From: an uncultured Flavobacteriaceae bacterium
Lineage (GTDB): Bacteria; Bacteroidota; Bacteroidia; Flavobacteriales; Flavobacteriaceae
Reading direction: 5' to 3'
NCBI GenBank assembly: GCA_947486785.1
Contig: CANKUU010000002.1
Coordinates: forward strand, 62,001 to 126,000
DNA: 64,000 bases
Each line of letters begins with the position of its first letter. Within the stretch, counting starts at the first letter, position 1. Positions 10,246-19,115 of the stretch are shown piece by piece. Both the position numbers and the translations under genes were made by a program. Under the pieces are notes generated by a model, which searched no databases, had not been told where the DNA came from, and worked only from the letters and a program-made list of their open reading frames with translations.

Positions 10246-10287
10246 CTACCAGCTTTAACGCAAGCCATACCACCATCACTTAAGACA

Positions 10288-11031
10288 TTAAACTGGCATT
10301 GCCCCACCGTTCGCATGCAGGGTGTGGCCGCTTATAAAACCTGCTTCTTTTGAGGCTAAAAACAAATAAGCATAGCCCATATCTTCAGGAGTGCCTATAC
10401 GTTTTACAGGAATCATGGCGATCGCTTTGGTTACCACCTCATCGGGCATCGTGTCTGTCATTTCAGATTTAATAAAACCTGGTGCAACAGCATTTACTGT
10501 AATATTATATTTGCCCACTTCTTTACATAAAGCGTGTGTAAAACCAACTATAGCGGCCTTACTTGCCGAATAATTGGTTTGTCCGAATGCGCCTGCAAAA
10601 GCATTAATTGATGATGCAGATATTATTCTACCATAATTCGCCTTTTTCATATGCGGTATTACGGCTCTTGCAGTAATATATAGCGAATCTACATTAACAC
10701 GCATCACCTCATCCCACTCTTTCCGAGTCATCTTTAGGATAGAACGATCGCGAACAATACCTGCATTGTTTATGAGAATATCAATTTTTTTGTATTCAGC
10801 AATAATGCTTGCAACCGCAGCAGTTACCTCCTCTTGCTGGGTGACATCTACTTTTTGAAAAAAAATGGTTCCTCCCGCAGCTTTAATTCTTTCGGCTGTA
10901 GCCTCACCATCAGGCATTACATCCCAAAGTGCAACAACTGCCCCTTCTTTACAAAAAACTTCACAAACCCCTTCGCCAATACCTTGGGCACCGCCGGTAA
11001 CAATTACGACTTGTTTTTCTAATCTTTTCAT
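10288..11031 (-). CDS. Short-chain dehydrogenase/reductase, FabG-like
   Basis: 247 residues, the standard classical-SDR length. TGGAQGIGEGV is the TGxxxGxG cofactor motif, NNAGIVRD the NNAG motif, SSINAF holds the catalytic Ser, and YSASKAAIVGF gives the YxxxK pair. Motifs are those of 3-oxoacyl-ACP or acetoacetyl-CoA reductases, and a C-terminal SGHTLHANGG segment fits as well. Many sugar dehydrogenases share all of these, so the substrate is open. It is 21 bp downstream of the TesB-like thioesterase and may work with it on an acyl substrate, or belong to the sugar set. Confidence 0.8.
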   Translation of the reverse strand: MKRLEKQVVIVTGGAQGIGEGVCEVFCKEGAVVALWDVMPDGEATAERIKAAGGTIFFQKVDVTQQEEVTAAVASIIAEYKKIDILINNAGIVRDRSILKMTRKEWDEVMRVNVDSLYITARAVIPHMKKANYGRIISASSINAFAGAFGQTNYSASKAAIVGFTHALCKEVGKYNITVNAVAPGFIKSEMTDTMPDEVVTKAIAMIPVKRIGTPEDMGYAYLFLASKEAGFISGHTLHANGGAMPV

Positions 11032-11052
11032 ACTTTATCACTATGTATTTAA

Positions 11053-11907
11053 TTACTGTCGCATTAAGCCTTCTTGAGCTACCGATGCCACTAAAACGCC
11101 TTCTTTATTAAAGATACTACCTCTTGCGAAACCTCTAGAATTAGAGGCACTTGGACTATCCATTGCATAAAGTAACCAGTCACTAAAATCTACATTGCGA
11201 TGAAACCAAATCGCATGATCTAAACTAGCATAAAAAGTATCGCTTTTATTTAACACCTCACGATGTGGTAAGCTAGCTGTGTTTAATAAATTATAATCGG
11301 ACATATAGGCTAATATTTGCTGCTGCATGGGCAAATCTGCAACCACAGGTTCAACCGTACGCACCCAAATGGTATTAAAAGGAGGGCCATTTTTAGATAA
11401 CTTTGTTGCTATTTTTTCAACCGTTTTAAAACTAAAAACCTCAGGCAAAACCGCTTTTAGTCTGCGGTAGATACCAGGGTCTAAGTCTTTTAATGTTTCT
11501 ATCTGTTCTAAGCTGGTAGACAAGCATTCTGGATCTACCATATTAGGCATCCTAATTTGATGATCAACCCCCTCTTGCTTTAATTGAAACGATGCTGCCA
11601 TATTAAAAATAGTACGCTCGTTTTGTTTTGCTATCACCCGACGTGTGGTAAAACTGCCTCCATTTCTTAAAGTGTCTACCTCATAGGTTATTGGAATATT
11701 AAGATCGCCCCCTAAAATAAAATAGCCATGCATAGAATGTGCTATACGATCTTTTGGTACGGTTTGGTAAGCTGCGTGTAGCGATTGCGCAAGTACTTGA
11801 CCTCCAAAAACACGCCCCCAAGGAGCCTTAAAATTTTGTCCGATAAACACCTGATCGTCAATTTTTTCTAAGGTTAGCAGACGAATAAGTTCTGATATGG
11901 TTTTCAT
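11053..11907 (-). CDS. tesB: Acyl-CoA thioesterase II (TesB family)
   Basis: 284 residues, normal for TesB. The double hot-dog architecture is recognisable: FIGQNFKAPWGRVFGGQVLAQSL near residue 20, the HSMHGYFILGGD segment of the first hot dog, and SLDHAIWFHR and FARGSIFNKEGVLVAS in the second. TesB hydrolyses medium and long-chain acyl-CoA to fatty acid and CoA. It is cytosolic. It sits between the sulfatase (50 bp upstream) and the FabG-like reductase (21 bp downstream), an unexpected place for fatty-acid genes among sugar genes. Family call is firm; physiological role is not. Confidence 0.88.
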   Translation of the reverse strand: MKTISELIRLLTLEKIDDQVFIGQNFKAPWGRVFGGQVLAQSLHAAYQTVPKDRIAHSMHGYFILGGDLNIPITYEVDTLRNGGSFTTRRVIAKQNERTIFNMAASFQLKQEGVDHQIRMPNMVDPECLSTSLEQIETLKDLDPGIYRRLKAVLPEVFSFKTVEKIATKLSKNGPPFNTIWVRTVEPVVADLPMQQQILAYMSDYNLLNTASLPHREVLNKSDTFYASLDHAIWFHRNVDFSDWLLYAMDSPSASNSRGFARGSIFNKEGVLVASVAQEGLMRQ

Positions 11908-11956
11908 TATCCTAGTCGATATTATGTATCAGTGTAGTAACGCTACGCTATTTTGT

Positions 11957-13489
11957 TTAGCCTTTATCTTCTCTAAGTCTTTTAAAAGCCTGTTTCATTT
12001 CCTCAAGTTTTGCTGTATTGCTGGTCGCAAGATTATGTTTCTGTTGCACATCATCTTTTAGGTTATAAAGCTGATACGCTGTATCGTTACCCAACTCAAT
12101 AGCTACCTGCGTACTAACTGCAGGGCCCTTATAGGGTGGTATCATAACCCAATCGCCTTTGCGAAGAAGCGTTTTAGAAGAGGCTTCGAGCACTATTTCA
12201 TCGCGACCCTTATCACTTTTACCCAAAAGTACATCTAAGAGATTTTCACTATCTCTAGTTTTTTGATCGCTACCCACTAGTGCAGCAAGCGAAGCATACA
12301 AATCTAATTGAGAAACAAGGGCGTCACTAGTGCCGGGCGCAATAGTTTCTTTCCAATAACAAATAAACGGCACTCTTGTGCCCGCATCAAAAAGGCTATA
12401 TTTTCCTCCTCTTAATACTCCTGCTGGTTTATGGTTTCCTAATTTTTCTACCGCGTCATCTTTATAACCATCGTTAACTACTGGTCCGTTATCGCTTGAG
12501 AAGATAATCAGCGTATTCTCCAATAGGCCCTCTGCGGCTAAGGTCTTTATAAATTCACCCACCATCCAATCTGCTTCTACAATAACATCTCCTCTTGGCC
12601 CCATACCTGATTTGCCAACAAACCTAGGATGTGGGGTACGAGGCACATGAGGTTGCTGCAAGGCATAATACAAGAAAAAAGGTGCTTCTTTGTGTGTTTT
12701 TACGTAGTGCTTTGCTTCTGCAAAGAAATAGTCTGCCATATCTTCATCTACCCATTTGGCAGCCTCACCACCTTTCACAAACCCGATTCTTGAAATACCA
12801 TTTACAATGCTATTCGCATGACCATGATCCCACTTCATTTTTAATAGCTCTGGACTATCGTACCCCGTTGGTTCGCCCTCAAAATTTTTATCATACCGAA
12901 CCTCAATTGGGTCGTTTGGGTCTAAATTTACTACATGTCCATTTTTTATATACACGGTTGGCACCCTATCTTGTGTTGCTGCTAAAATAGTACTGAAATC
13001 AAAACCTATTTCGTTTGGACCGGGACTAATTTTTGTGTTCCAATTAACATTACCAGTACCGAGCCCTAAATGCCATTTACCCACTATACCCGTGGTATAA
13101 CCTTGTTTTTTAAGCATTTTTGGCAACGTGGTTTGTGCCGTATCTATAATTAAAGGAGCGGTGCCTGGTAATATTTTGGCTTCTTTATTTCTCCAAGGGT
13201 ATACCCCTGTTAACAAGGCATATCTACTTGGTGTGCAGGTCGCTGAAGACGCATAGCCATTTGTAAAACGGAGGCCACCATTTGCTAGTTGATCTAAATT
13301 AGGTGTTTTTAAAGCAGTTGCCCCATAGGCGCCTAATTCGCCATACCCTAAATCATCTGCATAAATGATGACAATGTTTGGTTTGTTTATTTCTTTTACG
13401 GCTGCTTTGGCACTAGTATCTTCTTTACATGCCATTAAAGACATCAGTAACAATACTACTGAGTATTTTAAAATATATGTGATTTTCAT
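11957..13489 (-). CDS. Sulfatase (arylsulfatase family S1), lipoprotein
   Basis: 510 residues. A lipoprotein signal has its Cys at 21 (LMSLMACKED). IIYADDLGYGELGAYG at 41-55 carries metal ligands Asp45 and Asp46. CTPSRYALLTG starts at Cys85, the residue converted to formylglycine in type I sulfatases (CxPxR motif). GKWHLG, FFLYYALQQPHVPR and IIFSSDNGP are the other expected blocks. The enzyme would remove sulfate esters from an algal polysaccharide or oligosaccharide at the cell surface or in the periplasm. No formylglycine-generating enzyme is seen in the window. First gene of a three-gene minus-strand run; the upstream region runs into the repeat at 13530. Confidence 0.92.
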   Translation of the reverse strand: MKITYILKYSVVLLLMSLMACKEDTSAKAAVKEINKPNIVIIYADDLGYGELGAYGATALKTPNLDQLANGGLRFTNGYASSATCTPSRYALLTGVYPWRNKEAKILPGTAPLIIDTAQTTLPKMLKKQGYTTGIVGKWHLGLGTGNVNWNTKISPGPNEIGFDFSTILAATQDRVPTVYIKNGHVVNLDPNDPIEVRYDKNFEGEPTGYDSPELLKMKWDHGHANSIVNGISRIGFVKGGEAAKWVDEDMADYFFAEAKHYVKTHKEAPFFLYYALQQPHVPRTPHPRFVGKSGMGPRGDVIVEADWMVGEFIKTLAAEGLLENTLIIFSSDNGPVVNDGYKDDAVEKLGNHKPAGVLRGGKYSLFDAGTRVPFICYWKETIAPGTSDALVSQLDLYASLAALVGSDQKTRDSENLLDVLLGKSDKGRDEIVLEASSKTLLRKGDWVMIPPYKGPAVSTQVAIELGNDTAYQLYNLKDDVQQKHNLATSNTAKLEEMKQAFKRLREDKG

Positions 13490-13529
13490 AATCGTTTACC
13501 TTCTGATGATAGTTTTGGTTTAGCTCCTC

Positions 13530-13704
13530 TTCAAAGCTACTTATTTATTGAGTTGTTTTGCGCTCTTTTACCGAATTTTATACCTATCGGATACTACTGC
13601 AAAACCAAGAACAAAAAAAGCTTTGTTTTAAAAACAAAAAAAATTGAACCTAAATACATAGATTGGATTTTACTTTTTTGCTCTCCCCTCTTGGGCTCGA
13701 ACCA
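13530..13704. repeat. 175-bp direct repeat copy A, ending in a tRNA-Asn 3' fragment
   Basis: This segment recurs at 15452-15625 in the same orientation with scattered mismatches. Both copies begin TTCAAAGCTACTTATTTATT and end in GGGCTCGAACCA, the T-arm end of tRNA-Asn. Copy A is the more degenerate one (the terminator stem next to the tRNA end is mismatched). The two copies flank the DUF2779/DUF4268 unit exactly. Confidence 0.85.
13681..13704 (-). pseudogene. tRNA-Asn 3'-end fragment (distal attachment-site remnant)
   Basis: The minus strand of this stretch matches the acceptor and T-arm end of the intact tRNA-Asn at 28246-28319 with one or two changes, then similarity stops. It lies within repeat copy A. 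Same orientation as the full gene, as expected of an attachment-site duplicate left by integration at the tRNA 3' end. Confidence 0.65.
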
Positions 13705-13785
13705 CGGAAGGTAACTTCTTTATATCCAATCTTTTGTCAACTTGTCAATTTAATGGGTATCCGAATCGTATGCCTTTTTTAATTA

Positions 13786-15264
13786 TTATTTTATTAAACT
13801 ATGTAAAAATTTGTAAATCTCAACCATGGCGAATGTATCTAACTCACAATAGTCTAATAATTTTTTTCTTGCCAGTTTAATGTCTTCTTTAAATTCTTTA
13901 ACCAACACCATTCTGCCCCATGCGTCCATTGCACTGGTTCCATTATTTATATCCAATTCGGAATAGGACAGATCAGGGACTACTACCGGTAACACTTTCT
14001 TTATAGAGCTAGATCCATGAAATCTATAATCGATGTAATCCTTTTTAAAAATAGTCTCTAAATCAAACATATGCTCATTAATGTACGTGAGATAATTAGT
14101 AAACTGTGGCAACCATCCTATTAAGTCTTTATTTCTGCCTATTTCAAAACTTGCGTGCCACGATACAAATGTTCCTGTGCTTCCTGTAAAGTCTTGCATG
14201 GCGCCGAGCATACCTATTGGCATCTGCATTGTATCTAATAAATATTCAAAATGCGTTAGCGTATTGTCTTCTGTTAGTGTGTGAATAGATACTTGAAAGG
14301 TTAGATGTTTATGTGGACTTAAACCATCCAATCTTGGAATAGCGCTTGCATAGGTCTCATAATCTATAAAATGTAATGGAAACTTTAATTTATCTAACGC
14401 TCTTTTAATATTAGACTGATGGATTATAGGTTGCTCTAGTTTTACAGATGCTACTTGGGTTTGCTGATTTACATTTAACTCAAAATCTTGCGGCATATCA
14501 ATAATTGCTAATTGCTCATTATCTACTAATAAACCTATTTTTTTTGCTGAAATACGACCTATTTCATAAACACTATATTCTGGTATCGTGGTATTAAAAT
14601 ACCCGAAGGCATCACAATGATTAGACCTTGTTTTGTGTTTACAAGAACATACGGTCTCATTAATAACTTCTTTGTTAATAAAATTTGATGCCGAATTAAT
14701 AAGATTAACTACACTTGAATAAATACTATCTACAGCTTCTGTAACTTCTGTAATTTCTAATAACTCATTAGCTACAATAGCACCTTGTTTAATGTATTCT
14801 TTATTTAGGTGAATAATAGACATTTTAGAAACTACATAACCACATTCTGTAAGTACATATTTCTGAAAACAGGCATCCTCTATATGCCGATGCTTTCTAT
14901 CTTTTTTTATTGAGGTAGAAGATTTTACTTCATAGATATGCCACGTACCATCTGCTAACTGCTCTAATATATCTATACGTGCAAATATGTTTTTATTGGT
15001 GCTAAATGATGGCTGAAAGTAAACACTATGCGCATCTGTTAAAGCGTTTTGAGTTTCTTTAGGACTGCCATATTCTGGTAAATCTAAAGCATTGGCAAAT
15101 ACTAGTTTTGCATAGGCTTCAACCTCATAACCTTCTTTAATTAATTTTTCTGCAAATAATGAAAACTCACCTTTAGGGTATACGTGTGGTTTATTTTTTA
15201 ATAACCATATAGATTCTGGACAATCTAAATAATACTTAAAGTCTGTTTTGGTGAGTTGGTGCAT
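13786..15264 (-). CDS. DUF2779 protein: RecB/Cas4-like Fe-S nuclease fused to a DEDD exonuclease-like domain
   Basis: 492 residues. The N-terminal half looks like a RecB/Cas4-like PD-(D/E)xK nuclease: Asp98, then IYEVKSST with Glu112 and Lys114. Cys15 near the N-terminus plus Cys206, Cys208 and Cys217 could hold an Fe-S cluster as in Cas4 and AddB; this is inferred from spacing. The C-terminal half resembles an RNase H-fold DEDD exonuclease: FIDYETY (Asp301, Glu303), SWHASFEIGR (about 368-377) and DYCELDT (471-477). This is the layout of DUF2779 proteins, whose function is not established. It starts directly after the stop of the DUF4268 fragment (0 bp), so the two were an operon. It lies between two copies of a tRNA-associated repeat, indicating an accessory, transferred origin. 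DNA or RNA processing or defence is possible but unproven. Confidence 0.75.
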   Translation of the reverse strand: MHQLTKTDFKYYLDCPESIWLLKNKPHVYPKGEFSLFAEKLIKEGYEVEAYAKLVFANALDLPEYGSPKETQNALTDAHSVYFQPSFSTNKNIFARIDILEQLADGTWHIYEVKSSTSIKKDRKHRHIEDACFQKYVLTECGYVVSKMSIIHLNKEYIKQGAIVANELLEITEVTEAVDSIYSSVVNLINSASNFINKEVINETVCSCKHKTRSNHCDAFGYFNTTIPEYSVYEIGRISAKKIGLLVDNEQLAIIDMPQDFELNVNQQTQVASVKLEQPIIHQSNIKRALDKLKFPLHFIDYETYASAIPRLDGLSPHKHLTFQVSIHTLTEDNTLTHFEYLLDTMQMPIGMLGAMQDFTGSTGTFVSWHASFEIGRNKDLIGWLPQFTNYLTYINEHMFDLETIFKKDYIDYRFHGSSSIKKVLPVVVPDLSYSELDINNGTSAMDAWGRMVLVKEFKEDIKLARKKLLDYCELDTFAMVEIYKFLHSLIK

Positions 15265-15456
15265 TTATTTCAATTTTTTAATTGCTGGTTGTAATGCTGC
15301 TTCAAAGTTTGGCAAGTATTCAATTAAAAATTGACTCATTTTATCCCAATCAGCCTTATCAAATAAATTAACACCTGTTAGCTCATACTTAATGCGACTC
15401 ATTTTATGTTCTGCCAATTCTTCCCATTCCAAATGGTTTACCGAAATCATTTTCAA
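15265..15456 (-). pseudogene. 3' fragment of a DUF4268-like gene, truncated by the repeat
   Basis: The reading frame is 63 residues if begun at TTG 15454-15456, or 61 from ATG 15448-15450. The residues resemble the C-terminal end of DUF4268 proteins (WEELAEHKMSRI, then a DW..M helix and LPNFEAALQPAIKKL). The 5' boundary coincides within a few bases with the start of direct repeat copy B (15452), and an in-frame TAA lies just inside the repeat, so the N-terminal part was lost at the recombination junction. It abuts the DUF2779 start with no gap. Expression is uncertain. Confidence 0.6.
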
Positions 15457-15625
15457 AGCTACTTATTTATTGAGTTGTTTTTGCGCTCTTTTACCGAATT
15501 TTATACCTATCCGATACTACTGCAAAACCATGAACAAAAAAGGATTTGGCTTAAAAACAAAAAAAATCCAACCTAAATACATAGATTGGATTTCGCTTTT
15601 TGCTCCCCCTCTTGGGCTCGAACCA
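15452..15625. repeat. Direct repeat copy B
   Basis: Second copy of the 175-bp repeat at 13530-13704, same orientation, differing by scattered single bases and small indels by eye. It includes a tRNA-proximal hairpin (15564-15593) and runs into the longer tRNA-Asn fragment. With copy A it delimits a unit of about 1.9 kb. Confidence 0.85.
15564..15593 (-). terminator. Former tRNA-Asn terminator (hairpin)
   Basis: Arms AAATCCAA and TTGGATTT with a 14-nt loop, and an A-run on the low-coordinate side that reads as a U-run on the minus strand. It lies directly downstream of the tRNA-Asn fragment in minus orientation, where the ancestral tRNA terminator would be. Confidence 0.6.
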
Positions 15626-15646
15626 AGAACCCTCTGATTAACAGTC
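15603..15646 (-). pseudogene. tRNA-Asn 3' half (attachment-site duplicate)
   Basis: 44 bases match the 3' part of the intact tRNA-Asn (28246-28289) with a single mismatch, covering acceptor, T-arm, variable loop and anticodon loop, then diverge abruptly at 15647. The orientation is the same as the intact gene. This is the structure left when an element integrates at the 3' end of a tRNA and carries a copy of that end. Confidence 0.85.
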
Positions 15647-16041
15647 GCAAATGAAGTGTTTTCATTTAGCACCAAATGACATCTTATAATGTGACAATCC
15701 ATATTTTATGATTTTTTATTCTGCATTTGGTTTTACAATTAGTACATTTAATAGCCCATTTGTTGTCTCTATGTTGTCTCCAAATCTATTACATATACTA
15801 AGGCTAAAGATTGTTCTTAAAAAAAAGTTATTGTCAGATGGAACATACATTGCACATCAACTCATCCAAAAAGTATTTTGTTCTTTTAGTGGTCACAAAG
15901 AAATCTTACTAAACCAACAAAAAACAAGTAGATTATAATTAATATTAAAAAGCAGTACCCGTTAAAATGAGGAATTTGAGCTATGCTTGAGATCGTAATT
16001 CGGTATTTACCGAAATAAATAAGGTATATTTTAAAGCAGTA
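15647..16041. other. Gene-free island end with short direct repeat
   Basis: No credible gene. At 15761-15782 there is a 22-bp block, beginning TGTTGTCTCTATG, which recurs 20/22 identical and in the same orientation at 28177-28198, just inside the other end of the island. It contains two GTTGTC hexamers about 11 bp apart. It could be a recombinase arm site or the relic of a lost integrase gene. Confidence 0.5.
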
Positions 16042-16413
16042 TTAATCTAAAAAATATTTTATCTTAAATAACAGATCCTCAGTTGAAAAAGGCTTAACAA
16101 TATAATCATCACAGCCTTTCTTATAGCCATCATTTTTGTCGCTGAGTTCGCCTTTAGCCGTTAAAAATATTATTTTAGTATCTCTTAAATTTTTATCTTT
16201 TCTAATAATACTAGAAAACTCGAAACCATCAATAAAAGGCATCATCACATCTAAAAGAATTAAATCAGGTTTAAATTTTTTAACCATAACCAAACCGTCT
16301 TTCCCATTATAAGATTTTTCAACCTCATAGTTATTTACTTTTAAAAGGCTCTCTAGGGCAAGTACAATAGATGATTCATCATCTACAATTAATATTTTTT
16401 TTAGCGTACTCAT
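16042..16413 (-). CDS. Response regulator, receiver domain only
   Basis: 123 residues, a complete CheY-like receiver and nothing more. Acidic pair Asp11/Asp12 (ILIVDDESS), phospho-acceptor Asp55 (LILLDVMMP), Thr85 and Lys107 (YIVKPFS) are all in place. There is no DNA-binding or enzymatic output domain. The start overlaps the end of the kinase gene by 4 bp, so the two are translationally coupled and are a cognate pair. Output must go through another protein or a phosphorelay; in the same island the only obvious DNA-binding protein is the ArsR regulator at 19389. Confidence 0.92.
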   Translation of the reverse strand: MSTLKKILIVDDESSIVLALESLLKVNNYEVEKSYNGKDGLVMVKKFKPDLILLDVMMPFIDGFEFSSIIRKDKNLRDTKIIFLTAKGELSDKNDGYKKGCDDYIVKPFSTEDLLFKIKYFLD

Positions 16414-19115
16414 AACGATTTGATTCTGGGTAAAGTTATTAAAAATTTAGTGTACTTTTTAAGTCTGCTTTCCACGGCAATGGTGCCGTTGTGTCTTTGT
16501 ATAATTTTACTAACAATAGAAAGACCTAAACCACTTCCTTTTGGTTTAGTTCTAAGTATTTCATCTTGTATTTGAACAAAGGTGTTGAATATTTTTTGAT
16601 GATTTTCTTTAGCAATTCCAATGCCATTGTCTTCAATAATAATTTGTATGTCTTCTTTATTTAAGAGGTATGTTATATGTATAAAATGATTATTTTTATT
16701 TGGGTCGTAAAATTTAATAGCGTTCGTAAAAATATTTATAAAGACGCGCTCTAAATGAGTGCTGTCTGCATAAACCAGAACCATTTCTTCTAAAGTTTCA
16801 TTCTTTATCAAAAGGTTTAATTTTTCTGCAATCGGGCTAACTGTTTTTATGGTATTACTAATAATTTGATCTATGTAACAATCTTGAAATTCCCAATCTA
16901 TATTACCAAGTTCTAATTGTTCATGTAATAAAGTGTCATCTATTAGATTGCTTAAACGTTCACTTTCTTGCACTATAGTTTTTAAAAATTCTGTGCTCTG
17001 TAGTTTATATTGATTGGGGTTTTTAAAAAGCATTTCAGAAAGCAAACGAATAGCTGTGATGGGTGTGCGTAACTCATGTGAAATAGTTAGTATAAACTCA
17101 TCTTTAAGATTGTCTATTTCTTTTAATTTTTTGTTTGTTAGAACTAATGATTTTTGAATCTCAACCAATTCTTCAGATTTAATTTCTAATTGCTTGCTAT
17201 AGCTTATTGCTTCTTTAGTTTCCTCTAAAATTTTAACTAGCTCATTTCTACTTAACGGTTCTTCATTCAAAAGTTTTGAAATAACAATTCTAGCGGAAAT
17301 ATTTCCAATATAATCTGATAATATATTTTCCATATAATCAATAAACCCAATATCAACAATATCATAATTTTTATAGGTTTTATCGTATTTTTTAATAGCT
17401 CTATTTGTAGTTTCCGCACCTAAAAATTTAATAATAAGCTCATATAGTTGATTGAATTGTATTTGATTGTATTTGTTCCTGAATCGATTACTATCAAAAT
17501 CATCCATTAATGTTATAAACTTGTTGGCTTGTTGTAATTCAATACCCTTAGGAAGTGTTGCTAAGGAGCCTAATACATAAAAAATAAGATTAAAACCGAT
17601 ACTCCAGAAAAAGCCATGCGAAATTTTATTCAAACCCTCTAAACCAAGAAAAGCATATGGTTTTAATGCTGAATAACCAAAAAGCCCTTCTGAAAGAATA
17701 GCCATGTCTCCAATAAGTCCACTGCTAATAAATGTTGGATAGAGTAAGGTAAAATACCAAATTATAAAACCAACAACTAACCCAGCTACTGTTCCATTTT
17801 TATTAGCGGTTTTCCAAAACATTCCACCAAAAAAGGACGGTGCTAGTTGCACTATGCCCACAAATGAAATAAGGCCTATTTCCACTAATATATAATCATC
17901 ACCAATGATAAGCATATATATATAAGCAGAAAAAAGAACTATGGGAATACTTATCCGTTTACAGAATAGTATGAATTTTTGAATTTTTGACGTTTTAAAA
18001 CCTTTAAGTCTTCCTACTACAATTGGTATAATAATGTTATTGGACAGCATGGTAGAAACGGCAATAGTTTCAACAATAATCATTCCTGTTGCGGCAGCAA
18101 AACCACCTAAGAAAACTAAAGTAGCTAAAAGATTATTGCCTGTTTGCATTGGAAAATGCAACAAATATATATCAGGACTAAAGGTAGAATCCAAAAAAAA
18201 TAATTTCCCCGCAATAGCTATTGGTACAACAAATAAAGTAATAGCAAACAAGTATAATGGAAATATCCAAGATGCAGTCTTAACATGGTTTTCATCTTTA
18301 TTCTCTAGCGCAATTAAGTGAAATTGTCTCGGCAGTAATATAAACACTAAAAATGATAATAAAATAAGCATTAGCCAATCCCAGTAACCACCTTCTAAAC
18401 TTTGTTCAATATCGTTTATAGCGGATAGCATATTCTGCTCTGCTGCTTGGCTGAATATATCTTCAAAGCCATTAAAAATAAAAAATATAACGTAAAAGGA
18501 AACAGTTAGAAAAGCAATGAGTTTAAAAATTGCCTCAAAAGCAATAACTGCAACCATACCCTCATTGCGTTGTATAGTACTTTGATTTCTTGTACCAAAT
18601 AAAATAATAAACACAGACATTAAACCAACTACTACTAAAGCAGTTTCGTTAGATATAGCGCCCTCTGTGGTGTTTCGTATTAAAATATTAAATGTGGTAG
18701 AAATGGCTCTTAATTGTATAGATATATACGGAATCATAAATAAAAAAATCATGACTGTAATAAGATTGCCTAAAAACTTATCCTTACCATAGCGAGTAGC
18801 TATAAAATCTGAAATACTGCTAATTTTTTCTCTTTTACAGATTTTAATAATTTTCTTAAAAAGTAAAACCCATAATGGGCAAAGCATTATGGGCCCTAAA
18901 TAGGTTGCTAAAAAACTGATGCCAGCAGTTGATGCTTTACCAACACTACCATAAAAGGTCCATGCGGTGCAATAAGTAGTTAATGAAAGTGCATAAATTA
19001 ACGGGGTATTGATAATGCTTTTTGTAGCTGACTTTTTATCCCCGTAATAGGCTATCCAGAACAAGAGCGCTAGATAAGCTAAACAAATTAATATAATTAC
19101 CCATACAGGTATCAT
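16410..19115 (-). CDS. Sodium:solute symporter-histidine kinase fusion (CbrA/CrbS-like)
   Basis: 901 residues. Roughly residues 1-520 are a sodium:solute symporter-type membrane domain with about a dozen spans (YGSVGKAST, FIATRYGKD, LLPRQFHLIAL). A linker and coiled-coil region follow. HisKA has phospho-acceptor His680 (ISHELRTPITA), and the HATPase has NIFTNAIKF, EDNGIGIAKE and GSGLGLSIV. Known kinases of this layout (CbrA, CrbS) respond to carbon-source status. Fused symporter domains may transport or just sense the ligand. It ends in a 4-bp overlap with the receiver gene and begins in a 4-bp ATGA overlap with the small membrane protein gene upstream. In this island it probably senses the organic acid handled by the TRAP system; that is inference. 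Confidence 0.9.
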   Translation of the reverse strand: MIPVWVIILICLAYLALLFWIAYYGDKKSATKSIINTPLIYALSLTTYCTAWTFYGSVGKASTAGISFLATYLGPIMLCPLWVLLFKKIIKICKREKISSISDFIATRYGKDKFLGNLITVMIFLFMIPYISIQLRAISTTFNILIRNTTEGAISNETALVVVGLMSVFIILFGTRNQSTIQRNEGMVAVIAFEAIFKLIAFLTVSFYVIFFIFNGFEDIFSQAAEQNMLSAINDIEQSLEGGYWDWLMLILLSFLVFILLPRQFHLIALENKDENHVKTASWIFPLYLFAITLFVVPIAIAGKLFFLDSTFSPDIYLLHFPMQTGNNLLATLVFLGGFAAATGMIIVETIAVSTMLSNNIIIPIVVGRLKGFKTSKIQKFILFCKRISIPIVLFSAYIYMLIIGDDYILVEIGLISFVGIVQLAPSFFGGMFWKTANKNGTVAGLVVGFIIWYFTLLYPTFISSGLIGDMAILSEGLFGYSALKPYAFLGLEGLNKISHGFFWSIGFNLIFYVLGSLATLPKGIELQQANKFITLMDDFDSNRFRNKYNQIQFNQLYELIIKFLGAETTNRAIKKYDKTYKNYDIVDIGFIDYMENILSDYIGNISARIVISKLLNEEPLSRNELVKILEETKEAISYSKQLEIKSEELVEIQKSLVLTNKKLKEIDNLKDEFILTISHELRTPITAIRLLSEMLFKNPNQYKLQSTEFLKTIVQESERLSNLIDDTLLHEQLELGNIDWEFQDCYIDQIISNTIKTVSPIAEKLNLLIKNETLEEMVLVYADSTHLERVFINIFTNAIKFYDPNKNNHFIHITYLLNKEDIQIIIEDNGIGIAKENHQKIFNTFVQIQDEILRTKPKGSGLGLSIVSKIIQRHNGTIAVESRLKKYTKFLITLPRIKSL

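Noticed and set aside
15717-15782. Minus-strand GDNIETT reading as the C-terminus of an integrase
   Set aside because: The similarity to 28177-28198 is at the DNA level and no tyrosine-recombinase catalytic motif is found near either copy.
15517-15938. Open frames on both strands over the tRNA-Asn fragment and island end
   Set aside because: They run through the tRNA remnant, terminator and direct repeat; the coding look is accidental.
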